Shown: positions 10,581 through 20,728 of the stretch, in pieces | Layout of the letters: each line of letters begins with the position of its first letter | Numbering within the stretch: position 1 is the stretch's first letter | DNA from: Astrothelium macrocarpum | Taxonomy: Eukaryota; Ascomycota; Dothideomycetes; Trypetheliales; Trypetheliaceae | Direction: 5' to 3' | DNA length: 64,000 bases | NCBI GenBank assembly: GCA_021030915.1 | Contig: JAGEMR010000013.1 | Location: 62,001 to 126,000, forward strand | Notes under the pieces: model-generated | The model's database searches: none | Seen by the model: the letters and a program-made list of their open reading frames with translations, nothing else | What the model was told of the DNA's origin: nothing | Position numbers and translations under genes: made by a program

Positions 10581-12156
10581 ATGGTCTCACACGTCGACGA
10601 ACGCTCGACTCTGTCGCTTCCGATACGGCGACCTGTAGCAAGGTCTGTCATTTCGAATTTCTCAAGCTCGTCGACCACCAGAAGGCATCGCCACACTCGC
10701 TCCCACCATGGAGGCTCGTCCCAGCCAGCGCAATCCGTTTTCCCCTGGTTCTCGAGTGGCAATGTGGAAATCATAATCACATCCGGTCGAAAAGAGCAAC
10801 GATATCTCCTTCATAAACTCATACTCAGTCAATGCTCAGGATTCTTTGAGGCATCGACAAGCGAAGGGTGGTCGCGAGCACAGCCGGGATCGAGCACACA
10901 ACCATATCAAAATGGTAGTTTGTCGAGAATTGGGGAGGATGAAGCAGCTACCACACACTTTTCGCCAAGCAATCCCGTAGCTCAGGCTGGCGATGGGAGA
11001 AGGTGGAGATACGAACTTGATTGGGGCACATCCGAGAACGACATACCAATGCTTGTGCAAAAGGTCTAAATTCCAGACACTCACAATGCAAACACTTTTA
11101 TACTGACCAGTTAAAAAGGACATGGGAGTTTCCCTATTTGGAGGAGACGATGCTTCCTCGCAACCTCCTCCAGTCCGAAATAAGCCCCAAGCTCCCCAAT
11201 CGGGATTTTTTCGCTCCATGACCAATTTCTCTGCCGCCAGTGTACAGCAAACATCACAAGAACCTGTTGACGAAATACTCCGCGATTATGATAATTTATT
11301 TCGAATCTTCTACAACTATCCGCCAGCCTTGGATGCAGTTCATATAGCAACCGCATACGTTGAATGTAAAAGTTTACTCCAGCTCGCGGACATGTACGAT
11401 GCGCTCGAAGTCGTTGGACCACGAGTAGATCATCATTTATTACGATTTCAGGGGCGCCTGTGGAAACAAATTGCAAAATATCCTCCAAGTTATTTGAAGT
11501 TGGGCTATCTTGCGCGTTCTCGTGTAATATTCAGTGAGGCAATGGTACACGTTGTGGGGCAGTGGCCGATCGGTGCCAACCAACTTCGTGGTCAAATTGA
11601 CAACCAGGTCATGGAGTTAATCGTTGACAAGGCTGACGAGCTTGAAGAAACCAAAGAGCGTGTCGAATCCAAACTATTTCGCATCACACTGACCACTTCG
11701 CGCGGCGAAAGGGTCACACCTCATAACTCGATGTTGGATTGGCTAGCAGTGTCGCTTTTCAGGCAATGGCTGGCCGAGAATACAACTCCTCCACCAACAC
11801 CAATCCTAAAAAACCAATCAAGAGGCGGCGGATCGAGAAATTCCGGGCAAAATGCTCCGTTGCCTCCGCCGCCAATCAACACAGGCAGGGTATACAGGTT
11901 ATTGGGAACGGCTGGACAAGCCTATCTACCACACGACGAGCTCAAGCGCTTCCTTAAACTCCGACCCGAAGATTATAATCGGGAATCTCTTAAGAAATTT
12001 GAGAGGCGCATGGAAGAACTGAAGAACCTAGCGAAAGACGCGGTGAAGCCTTTAATGCGCAGTTTTCTCGAGCTGGATTTGGGTCGGGATGGCGGAGGAC
12101 TGCCGTATTTGACGTGTACGCGTTTGGAGGACGCCGACTTTCCCTGGGACGACTGA
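10581..12156 (+). CDS. BTB/POZ domain protein
   Basis: Exons 10581-11063 and 11119-12156 give 506 residues. The only acceptor that keeps frame is the second AG after the branch-like CTGAC at 11103, not the nearer CAG at 11110. After about 50 basic, Ser-rich residues the pattern NVEIIITSGRKEQRY followed by LLHKLILSQCSGFFEA is the start of a BTB/POZ fold. The fold is interrupted by a low-complexity loop (about residues 95-185) and resumes with helices around FRIFYNYPPALDAV and SLLQLADMYDALEVVGP. The second half is helical with a Pro-rich insert and ends acidic (FPWDD). BTB domains dimerise or recruit Cullin-3; no partner domain (BACK, Kelch, zinc finger) is visible, so the role is unknown. Confidence 0.85.
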
Positions 12157-12617
12157 GCTGGCCTCGATCGCCCGGATTTACAGAGTGGAAGTTCACAGGA
12201 TTTCATGGCGTTTTGAGCATCGTTTGGCGGGATTTCTTGGATTATACCCCTGTCGCACGAGATCGGTTTCTCTGTTTGTTTCCATACCTACCTAGGCATT
12301 AGCTTGAAGTCATCAATGTCAATCTTGAATGTTTAGAGATAAGTCCGATAGCGGGGCGAAGATCGGAGATGGTGCCGAGGCATGTCATCTCACCACACAA
12401 ATTGTTGAGGGAGCCTCAAAAGGCACACGACATCCGCACCCCACCACGCAATGGACACATGCCTAAGTCATCCCTCCTCTATGACAGCTCTAGCTCCAGC
12501 TCCCCGAGCTACCTACATCTTCCTCCCTCTCCCTTAAAATAGCTTCTCCCGCCAACTTCCTCTTCCCCATTCTGTCGGCGGACAGACGCCAAAAAAGCCC
12601 TCTCACACAACACCAAA
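12157..12617. other. Intergenic region with CT-rich promoter
   Basis: The 461-bp gap before the TLC gene turns strongly pyrimidine-rich in its last 150 bp (blocks such as CTCCCTCTCCC), a usual feature of mould core promoters. No other element is seen. Confidence 0.5.
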
Positions 12618-13721
12618 ATGCTCGACCCATTCCCCTTCCCACCGCCCACAATCCTCCAACGCGCCGTCTCCCCGCTCGCCTCCTACTTCAACCTCACCAC
12701 GCTGCCCCTGCACATCCACGAGATTCTCTTCTCCTTCGCCCTCTACCACGTCGTCAACACCCGCCTCTCGCCATGGCTCTCCGCGCGCTTCTTCGCCACC
12801 ACCTACTCGCGCTTGCCGCCACGCACCCGCATCAACTGGGACGTGCACGTCGTGTCCATGGTGCAGTCGTGTCTGATCAACGGGCTCGCGCTGTGGGTGA
12901 TGTGGCACGACGGCGAGCGCGCCGTGCTGGACGTGCCCGGGCGCGTCTTCGGCTACACGGGCGCCGGCGGCCTGATCCAGGCCTTCGCCGCCGGCTACTT
13001 CCTCTGGGACCTGATCCTGTGCGCGACGTACATGGACGTGTTTGGGCCGGGCATGCTCGCGCATGCGATATCCGCGTTTGTGGTGTTTTTGCTGGGCTTT
13101 CGCCCCGTGTTTAATTACTATGGCCCTGTGTTCATACTGTATGAGCTGTCGACGCCGTTTCTGAATCTGCATTGGTTCTTTGATAAGCTGGATATGACGG
13201 GCTCGACTCCGCAGCTGTATAATGGGGTTGCGCTGATAGCGTCGTTCTTTGGTGCGAGGCTCTGCTGGGGCACGTATAGCTCGCTCTGTGTCATCTGGGA
13301 CGTGTACCAGGTGCTGTTCCGTGGCGCTTCGCCGTCGCCCACCATGGTGGGGTTGGCGGGAACGGAGAAAGCAGCGGAAGCGGTGTTGGGCGTGTCTGCA
13401 GATCCGAGGGATGAAATCATGCGGTTTACGCAGAGCGGAGAGACAGTGCCGTTGTGGATCTGCGTCGTGTATCTTGGAGCAAATCTGACACTGCACTCGC
13501 TCAATTTCTACTGGTTTGGAAAGATGATTGAGACGGTGCGGAAGCGGTTTGATCCACCGTATGGGACAAAGGGGCTGCCGGAGAAGAAGAGGAGAAATAA
13601 GGAGAGTGATGATGATCGGTATGGGGGAGGTGTGGTGCGTGTTGCAAAGGAAGTGCATGTAGATGGGCACAGGTCCGTCGAGATCGAGTCGAAAGAGGTG
13701 AGAAACAGGCGTCGTGGTTGA
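12618..13721 (+). CDS. TLC-domain multispanning membrane protein
   Basis: This is a single-exon frame of 367 residues with the ATG at 12618 in the context CCAAAATG, preceded by a CT-rich promoter. It has seven or so hydrophobic helices, with conserved-looking segments such as WDVHVVSMVQSCLINGLA, FAAGYFLWDLILC and FGPGMLAHAISAF. These match the TRAM-LAG-CLN8 (TLC) family. Residues FNYYGPVFILYELSTPFLN and HWFFDKLDM continue the domain, and the C-terminus is a basic cytosolic tail. It is not a ceramide synthase: the length, the absence of a homeobox and the lack of the Lag1 double-His motif argue against it. It fits the fungal TLCD-type group of unknown substrate. The GC-rich coding strand produces a long but spurious antisense frame. 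Confidence 0.85.
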   Translation: MLDPFPFPPPTILQRAVSPLASYFNLTTLPLHIHEILFSFALYHVVNTRLSPWLSARFFATTYSRLPPRTRINWDVHVVSMVQSCLINGLALWVMWHDGERAVLDVPGRVFGYTGAGGLIQAFAAGYFLWDLILCATYMDVFGPGMLAHAISAFVVFLLGFRPVFNYYGPVFILYELSTPFLNLHWFFDKLDMTGSTPQLYNGVALIASFFGARLCWGTYSSLCVIWDVYQVLFRGASPSPTMVGLAGTEKAAEAVLGVSADPRDEIMRFTQSGETVPLWICVVYLGANLTLHSLNFYWFGKMIETVRKRFDPPYGTKGLPEKKRRNKESDDDRYGGGVVRVAKEVHVDGHRSVEIESKEVRNRRRG

Positions 13722-14576
13722 TATATCGGATGAGCGTGAAGCCTGCATTGAGGCATTCGCACCGACTTGTTCCTATACGATGGCGGAACTCCATGCACAT
13801 TCAACACATATTCCTTTTCTTTTTCTTCTGGCAGAGGCCTATCCAGCTCACGATTTGTACTGCATGCTGAGACTACAGACTATGGATGGAGCCTGTCCTA
13901 GTTTCTCTCGACAATACTGTGCTGGATATCTCCATCTCGTGGTCAGATCGAACGATCGAACATTAGAACTGCTTCTTTTATGTACTTTTGCTCTCTACAT
14001 TATTTGGTCTTTCCTCCAAGCGCTGTGGGATCTCGTTACGATCAGGAGTTCATGCAAACTAAGATTCTGCACGGCTGACCTTTTCATTTCCAGTAAGAAT
14101 GGTGTTGTTCATGGGAAATTCGCAACTGCTTGTGTATTTGTTGCAGTACCATCATTGCATTGGCGGAAAAGCATGGAGTTGGATTGGGAGAAGATAGATC
14201 AGGAGGGCGGAAGTAATGTCAATGCATCTGATTCTCCTATCTACGAAATTGTCTTTCCTATAATGAACATCGATGAACCCAGCACACTCGTGATCAAACC
14301 ATATTCTAATCTTTACATGCTATAAAATCATTCGAGCTAACCAGTAGGTTTTGACACCATCTTACATTCTACAGGGTCACACACTACTACCTCAGTCCAA
14401 GAGAGGGGCAAGGCCGCTGTATTCGAAATTTCCGTTTGTGGTGCTTCTGATTGGACTTGTGTTGGCGGATCCTCTTCATGATGTGAAGCCAAGCGGTCAA
14501 ACCCTGGCGAGTGCTGAACTTTTGCAGTGCATTCTCTCTGTTTCTCCACTAACTCATGATGTGGATCTGGCCTGTG
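13722..14576. other. Convergent 3' region of TLC gene and aquaporin
   Basis: This 855-bp stretch lies between two stop codons. A 203-codon frame (13714-14325) overlaps the TLC gene end but has no ATG start there and no family-like sequence. It is probably 3' UTR and spacer. Confidence 0.5.
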
Positions 14577-16336
14577 TCAGATAGTAACAGGATGGGGTTG
14601 TTTCCGGGATGTCTTACTTTTGTTATGATTATTCCAGTCGTCTGCATCCTGACCAGGATTTGCCATTTCATACTCCAAGACTTTGATGAATTTGTAAAAT
14701 CCTACAGCAATGAAAACGCCCATCAGCGGACCGATCCCTAAAATTGATATCAGTGATTGCGGTCAGAAATTTTTAAAAATCGAGAGGCTATCTCTTACAA
14801 TATATCCAATGCTCCTTACCAAATTGCCGTGTCACTACGCAAGGACCAAAACTACGAGCAGGATTGAGGGAACCTCCAGTATAAAAGACTCCTACTAGTT
14901 GAGCAATGAAGAGAGCCAGACCAATACCTACGGGGGCAATGAAAGTTGCTCTGTGCTTTTCCTTGGCAAGCATAAGAATGGTAAAAACAAGCTCGGCGGT
15001 GAGCAAAGCCTCGATGAATAGACCTCTTGGTATCGATGTGCCTCTACTAAGCGTCGTCCGGACTTCGAAATGAACTGGAAAAAGAGCGATCACGAGTCCA
15101 GAAGCTGCAATACTGGCAATGATTTGACTGAGAAAAAGGCATCCTGCTCTGACACGATCAAATGCACCAGTAAGAAGTAGAGCAAGTGTTACCTTCACCG
15201 TCAGTTAGCAAGCTCGACGGATATTTCCTTTTTAGTGAAAAATCCTTAGCAGCGGATAGAGACAGACTTACAGCAGGATTGAAGAGGCCGCCAGATATAC
15301 GAAAGAAAGTCCAGACATTGACCATCAAACTGAATGAAAACGAGAGTGATATGTAAAGCAGAACACCAGGACCAAAGCCATCGGACGCGTCGGGTCTGCT
15401 ACTGTACTCTGTAGGTCGCTTTGTACCAATGTTGGCTACTTGAGCTCCGGCAAATGCAAAGAACAGAAACATCGTCGTACCTACGAATTCGCCAAGAGTG
15501 GCAACAAAATGGTTTTTTGCGGTACTATTCATCCACGTGGTCCATGGTAATCTTATCGAGATTTTATCACGTTCTGATAGTCTTCTGCCGCTCGGTCGAT
15601 GTGGCTGGGAATGACTGGCGTCAGTAGAAGCTCGATCTTGATATTGACTCTCGATGCCAATTGGCATTGATCTATCAACGGGACCGATGGCTGATTCCGA
15701 TCGGTTTTGTGCCGCTAACTTAGCCTGAGCTTTGGCCTTAGCACGTTCAAGTTCCATGGCATTGTAGAATGACATACTTCGAGCATAGGCATGTATAGGT
15801 CTTTTAGACGTTGTTGTTGGAAGACCCTCCTTTGCCTCATTTCCTCTCAGGGTCGAGGGATCTATGTTTGACTCCCGCTTAACGAGACCATTTGTTGCTG
15901 GAGGCAGAGCATGTTCCCGACCAGTCCGCAGATCTAATGGTGGAGAAACAGCTGTCCTTGCAGTGTTGTCGGATACTGGTCTTTTGAGGGGTCGTCCGAA
16001 GTAATCGGTAGCGTATTCAAATTGTTCGGCTATACTTTGATTTTCATATGCTTTTGAAGATGTCAAAACTTTGGCGGAGCTGCTTTCGTCTGGGGTGGAT
16101 CCGGGGAAATCCTTAGTATTATGTCGTCCAGGAGGTGCGGTTAGTGGAGAATCCGTATGAAGTAGCTCTCGATTTGGAGGCCCAGGCATTGAGGCTGGTC
16201 GCGTACGTCTTGGATGTCGAGTTGGCTGGACAAACTGCAACGTCCCAATGACAGATGGCCTTTCGACATGATGTCCTGATAATGTCGTTTGACCATAATG
16301 AGTGGGAAGTTCAGACGAATCATCCGACGTCGACAT
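14577..16336 (-). CDS. Aquaporin with long cytosolic N-terminal extension
   Basis: Exons 16336-15272, 15192-14799 and 14737-14577 give 539 residues; introns are 79 and 61 bp and all phases close. The first 260 residues are disordered and Ser/Arg/Pro-rich. Six membrane helices follow. The first NPA box ends exactly at the first intron (residues 353-355, GLFNPA|V) and the second is at 465-467 (GSLNPARSFGP). Arg-Ser after the second box is the water-channel pattern; glycerol facilitators usually have Asp there. The C-terminus (EMANPGQDADD) matches fungal aquaporins. The helix-5 position of the ar/R filter, usually His in water channels, aligns with Gln here by my manual alignment. Two CACGTG boxes lie 35 and 102 nt upstream of the ATG. 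Water, CO2 or peroxide transport is inferred, not shown. Confidence 0.9.
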
Positions 16337-17672
16337 GATCGAAGTCGGAGGTACTCCCAGATTTGATGCCCACGTGCTTATGGATTGCGACCTGATGTTG
16401 ACAACAAATAGACGTAACTGGGATCAAGCCAATACGACACGTGGTGTTCGTGACCTATGAAAAAAGGCGCAACCGGAGATATTTATGGAATTCAGCGGAT
16501 TCTACTGCGAAATGCTGCTTACTGGCGCGAATCTGACGTGCTCAGCGGTTGGGAAAGATGCGAGTTGATATTGACAGATAGCATAAACAATGTTCGAGTG
16601 GTACGAGGAGAGACTTTCGAAGTTATGTCTAGATGGAACCATGTGGGACAATGAAAGATCCATAGTAGCCGTGTTCAGCGATACATCGTTCTTCGCCGTG
16701 GTAAAGCAACTTCTGCCTTTTGTTCCTACCAACGTGATTCGAAACAAGAACACACAAATCTGCAAGTTTTGGCGAAGTGAAAGGGGGGCACATCTACCAA
16801 AAACAAATAAAAGCCGCAAGCAGACAGGTAAAAAGACGGTACTGGTATACTTAGGGAGGAAATGCATCAAGTGTGTTTAGATTGCGGTGCACCACATCAG
16901 AGGCAAATCATGTCATCCTCAACGGGCCAGGATATTGGATGGTTGGTGTGTTGTGGCCATCACCACGCTCGAATTGATCTTCTCATCTCTGTAACTGTTA
17001 ATGCTCGAGCCGCAGAGGGCGCCTCGTTCGAATGTGAGATGTTAGCGAGTTGTCAACCCCAGTGGTTGTCACAGGAAATGTTACCTGCGACCACGAGAAA
17101 TATAATTCGTCCTACGCCTCGCAGGGAGAGTTTCACACCACTTTCAGCAATCATAGACCGTAACAACCCATAAACGATGCGATGAGGATAAATTAAAAGA
17201 TTTTTTTTGTATATTGTCGTCGGTCTCCCCACTTCCTCTCGCCGCAAGCGTCCCGGAATGTATCTGGTGCAGAACACGGAATAGCTCGCCCAGGCACTGG
17301 AAAAAATGATAACGCGCGAAGAATGAAAATCTTCCAGGCACCGCTTTATTTCATTGAGATCAAGTGAATTAATGAAAGATCCGAATCCAAACGTAAAATT
17401 TAGTACTTCCTGAATTTGAGAAATAGTTTAGCCGTAGGTCCGTATAAAGTTGTGCGCCATTCGAGCTCTCTGTCTTTCAGTAAATCCAACATGGTCCTGG
17501 ACCGGATTATCAATAGTAACATACTTTTAAGTAGACTCAAAGTTCAGAATCGAAGCATGTACAATACATACAAAGAAAAGAACATGTGATAATTAATCAC
17601 TTCTCCAAGATCTCTTTTACGTCTTGTCGCACTTTCATTGAATAACCAAGCAAATTGCTGGATGAGCTTCGA
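16337..17672. other. Intergenic region upstream of aquaporin
   Basis: This is 1336 bp without a supported gene. Near the aquaporin start it has CACGTG boxes at 16371-16376 and 16438-16443. The rest shows only short unrelated frames. Confidence 0.5.
16371..16443. promoter_or_regulatory. Pair of CACGTG boxes upstream of aquaporin
   Basis: Two palindromic CACGTG hexamers at 16371-16376 and 16438-16443 lie 35 and 102 nt upstream of the aquaporin ATG, 67 bp apart. Such E-boxes are bound by bHLH factors (Cbf1/Pho4/SREBP-like). Binding here is not shown. Confidence 0.35.
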
Positions 17673-18541
17673 CTATAACTTATGCTTTTTCTCTCCACTT
17701 GCGATACGGCGGAACTCCTCTTGAGGAACGCCAGAAGCAAATCGCTCAAGCCCTCCAAGGACCTCATGTAGTCCTTGGCGATCCAGAATATCCATGTCTG
17801 GCTTTCTAATCAAAGCCTTAATCTTGATCAAGCTGTCGCTGTTCAAATGGTCCCCCAGTCTTTCATTGATTTCCTTCAAAACCTCGCTTAGAAATTTGTT
17901 ACTGTCTTTACCAGTATCAAAAATCTTGTTTACGAAACCGGTATGCAAGAGCTCTTCCGCGGTAATGCGCTTGCTCAGGATCAATGCTTCATTTGCCTTG
18001 CTTATACCCAAGCGTTTAACGAAACTGTGACTTGCACCTCCCTCAGCAACCAAGCCAAGTGAGCTGAATGGAGTCAAGAGGAACGTGTGGGGCGCGGCGT
18101 AAATGAAGTCGGACAAGGCAATAACGGCAGCTGAGAGACCCACAGCGGGGCCATTGAGTGCAGTGACGAGGATCTTCGGATGCGTATAAAAAGCATGCGT
18201 GATATGCATGTTGTTGCTTACAAAGCCTCGGAGCCAAAATCTTCTTGGGTCTTCATCCTTTGGCACAGATCGAGACAAAGTGACATCTGCTCCACTGTAC
18301 GCTGTTAGCGAGCTTCAAAACTTTCTATGCGACGGTAAATATTATGGACCCACGCTGAGAAGTAACGGCCAGTGCCAGTAAGAAGCGTGATATACACATC
18401 ATCGCGAGCTGCCACTTCGTACATTATCGTAGCGAGCCGATAGTACTGATCCTGATTGAGCGCATTGAGTTTCTTCTCATTGTTGATGGTGATGATGGCA
18501 ATTTTGCCACGGATCTCCAATTGAATTACGTCTGTAGACAT
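17673..18541 (-). CDS. ECI1: Peroxisomal delta3,delta2-enoyl-CoA isomerase
   Basis: Exons 18541-18354 and 18294-17673 give 269 residues; the intron is 59 bp. It has the crotonase fold: the oxyanion-hole segment FSAGADV is built across the intron, the second segment is ALNGPAVGLSAA, and the catalytic-Glu segment is LVAEGGAS, where enoyl-CoA isomerases place their single acid/base. Hydratases would need a second Glu near the first segment, which is absent. The protein ends in KHKL; HKL is a PTS1-type tripeptide close to the HRL of yeast Eci1, so it should be imported into peroxisomes. It moves double bonds of unsaturated fatty acids into the 2-trans position for beta-oxidation. It is divergent from PET100, and the shared region holds CCTCGG and CCGAGG sites. 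Confidence 0.92.
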
Positions 18542-18949
18542 AGTTGTTTGGACTCGATGATGAAATGAAACTTGATCCAGCAAGAAAGTTTGTAGTATAG
18601 CCAAGATAGAGATTAGATTATGGAGGATATATGGTTGTAAGAAATTGCTGGTACGCAGCCAGCTAATCCTGGGTTATTCACATAGCGATTGCACGTAGTC
18701 GCATGGATGAGCAGGCGGGGACGAAGCTCCTCGGCTTCTAGCTTCGCGCATGCCCACTTCGTACCGAGGCCACAGGATGAACGATTACCTACTTTTGGCG
18801 CAGCTAATGTGGCGCGTTGAATGTGGCGCAAGCTTCGGGATCCAGCCAAGAACTTTTCTGTTGCCCTCGCCAAGCGCTGATTATACCAAGGATTGGACGG
18901 CGTCACAACATCGGTTTGGGGCTGCAGAGAATCCCAAGTCACCTGAATC
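18542..18949. other. Divergent promoter region ECI1 / PET100
   Basis: This is 408 bp between start codons, with the two CCTCGG-type cores annotated separately. A short frame at 18750-19091 runs through it and is not coding. Confidence 0.5.
18729..18769. promoter_or_regulatory. Inverted pair of CCTCGG fatty-acid response cores
   Basis: CCTCGG at 18729-18734 and its reverse complement CCGAGG at 18764-18769 lie about 190 and 225 nt upstream of the ECI1 start codon. CCTCGG is the known core bound by the FarA/FarB zinc-cluster regulators that switch on peroxisomal fatty-acid oxidation genes in Aspergillus. A six-base core is common by chance, so the assignment rests on the target gene fitting the regulator. 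Confidence 0.4.
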
Positions 18950-19281
18950 ATGGGTGGCCCGAATCTTGAAGTCTTCAAAGTACGTTCCGTCCAACTCAAT
19001 ATCGCAGCTATCTGACTTGTCGTGTTGCATAGTTTGGGATGTACATCTTATTCCCAATAGGTATAATGTACTATTTCGGGACGAATCTTGATGGTCGATT
19101 TAGCACACCTGGCTTTTGGCCTAAGGAAGGACAAGTGAATAAAATCCCATACGAAAAGACCGACATAGAGAGCGAACTGTCACGGTTAAAGACTCGAAGA
19201 TTGGCTGTGCGGGACCAACGGATGCAAGCTGAACGTCAAGGAAACGTAGAGCTATCAAATACTGAGGGCGTTGAGGAGTAG
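18950..19281 (+). CDS. PET100: Cytochrome c oxidase assembly protein PET100
   Basis: Exons 18950-18979 and 19033-19281 give 92 residues. The 30-nt first exon encodes MGGPNLEVFK, the usual start of this family, and joins in phase 0 to FGMYILFPIGIMYYFGTN, the single inner-membrane helix. Then come FWPKEG and a Lys/Arg/Glu-rich amphipathic tail (SELSRLKTRRLAVRDQR). PET100 is a small inner-membrane protein of mitochondria that helps assemble complex IV subunits. The length is usual for the family. The gene was recoverable only by adding the short first exon across a 53-bp intron. It is divergent from ECI1 and convergent with the TACO1-like gene. Confidence 0.93.
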
Positions 19282-19612
19282 TGTCATTGAAGAGGCAAAG
19301 AACTCCTTGTGACAACTACGTCGAATTGATGGATCGAACAAGCACCTTCCCGTTGGCGGCGGTGGATGATACAGAACCAGTGACTGGCTTCATTCATACC
19401 ACAATTTACATGGCAAGACGAGGACTGCAATAACCCTCAGGCCAATTTTGCAAGAAGGAAAACAGGCAAAATTTATGCGGATCACTTCACAGTGCTTCGC
19501 ATACCTCAGGCGCCGGAGCGAGGATGGTCCTTGTGCGTTGGACGTGAATGATTCTATTAGTCTTGTGTCCTACTTTTCACCTACATGCTTGCGCATCTTT
19601 CTTTAGGGAGAA
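19282..19612. other. Convergent 3' region of PET100 and TACO1-like gene
   Basis: This is 331 bp between stop codons. I see nothing in it. Confidence 0.4.
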
Positions 19613-20515
19613 TCATGTATCTCTCTGAACTGCGTTTGTATATACTGCTTGTACATCTGGAATTGCTTCGACTGCACTCACGAAATCATTCAGTTGTAGT
19701 GTAGATGTCTCTTCTCCAGAATCGACCATGGTATCTCGATTGGGTTCCCACACAATATCAGAACTTTTAACTTGTAACCCACACCGTGATTGGAGCTCTT
19801 CGATCACCTTCGAAGTTTCATTGGGCCTGGTGAGAATGCCAACGCGACCTTCGGCCTCTTCAAAGGTATCCATCACGTCGAGGTCCAATATGGCTTCCAG
19901 TACTTTTTCGGCGTCGAGACCTTCTTTGGCTTCGAACACAACCTTTCCAGCCCTAGTAAAGAGATAACTCGTAGGCGTCACAGTGCCGGCATGCTGCTTG
20001 ATGAACAGTCGTACGTCTTGGAGCGTTCTCGTTTTGTTGCCAGTCTGGCAGTCAATGACGACCGCAACTGAGGGAGGCAGCATGGCTTCGATCACGACTG
20101 ATTCCAGTTTTGCACCAGATGGCGATATGCCCTGGCCCCGCGCAATGGCGGCTTCGATTGATGCTTTCGGGATGCCTGTCCTTTTGGCTGCATTGATCAA
20201 CGAAGCGAGCCGTGTGTTGCTTTGTGGATCTGGACCAGACGCTAGCCCCAGAGGTTAACTTCAATTCCTACCGCATGATAGCAAGGGAAATTTACACTTT
20301 GATGCTGAGGCTATCTCGTTTGCGAACATGGATCTTTGCTTTTCTTTGGCGGCGTCATTCTTGCCTTTATCGTGCTTGATTGTAGACCACCGACTATGTC
20401 CGGACGGAAGCACTGTTGACAATGCAAATCTCCGAGCATGGTGTGAGATGTTGTACGTATATGGTTTTGATGATTTGATTAGGAGTGATGCTTCCTGCAG
20501 GATCCTTGGTAGCAT
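19613..20515 (-). CDS. YebC/PmpR-family mitochondrial protein (TACO1-like)
   Basis: Exons 20515-20296 and 20241-19613 give 282 residues; the 54-bp intron uses GTAAAT..CTAG, and phase 1 closes. The first 35 residues are basic and hydroxylated, typical of a mitochondrial presequence. The mature part opens with GHSRWSTIKHDKGKNDAAK, the hallmark of YebC proteins, followed by SGPDPQSNTRLASLI and GIPKASIEAAIARGQG. The C-terminal domains carry VAVVIDCQTGNKTRT and the DLDVMDTFEEAEG segment. Human TACO1 activates translation of mitochondrial COX1; bacterial relatives act in ribosome stalling or regulation. The function here is inferred from family. It is divergent from LAA1 with about 213 bp between the start codons. 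Confidence 0.92.
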
Positions 20516-20728
20516 GTGAATGGAGAGGGTGGATTAAGCTCAAACCTGAGGCAATTTTTGGGACTTCCCAACTTTTTCCTGCAGGGCTGTAATGTCCGCC
20601 GCCGCATTCGTAGATTGATTTTACGCCCTTCTTTGAGATCCACGCTGGACAGCCACCAAGCTTTGCTAGAGCCAAGGCTCTGTTTAAAAAATGCGAATTT
20701 GATATGAAAATGCTGTCTGAAACCACGA

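Noticed and set aside
12603..13748. 381-codon minus-strand frame
   Set aside because: It is antisense to the TLC-domain gene, is His/Arg/Pro-rich without domain, and exists because the GC-rich coding strand lacks antisense stops.
13714..14325. 203-codon plus-strand frame after the TLC gene
   Set aside because: It begins with a non-ATG codon inside the TLC gene, has no recognisable family and lies where a 3' UTR is expected.
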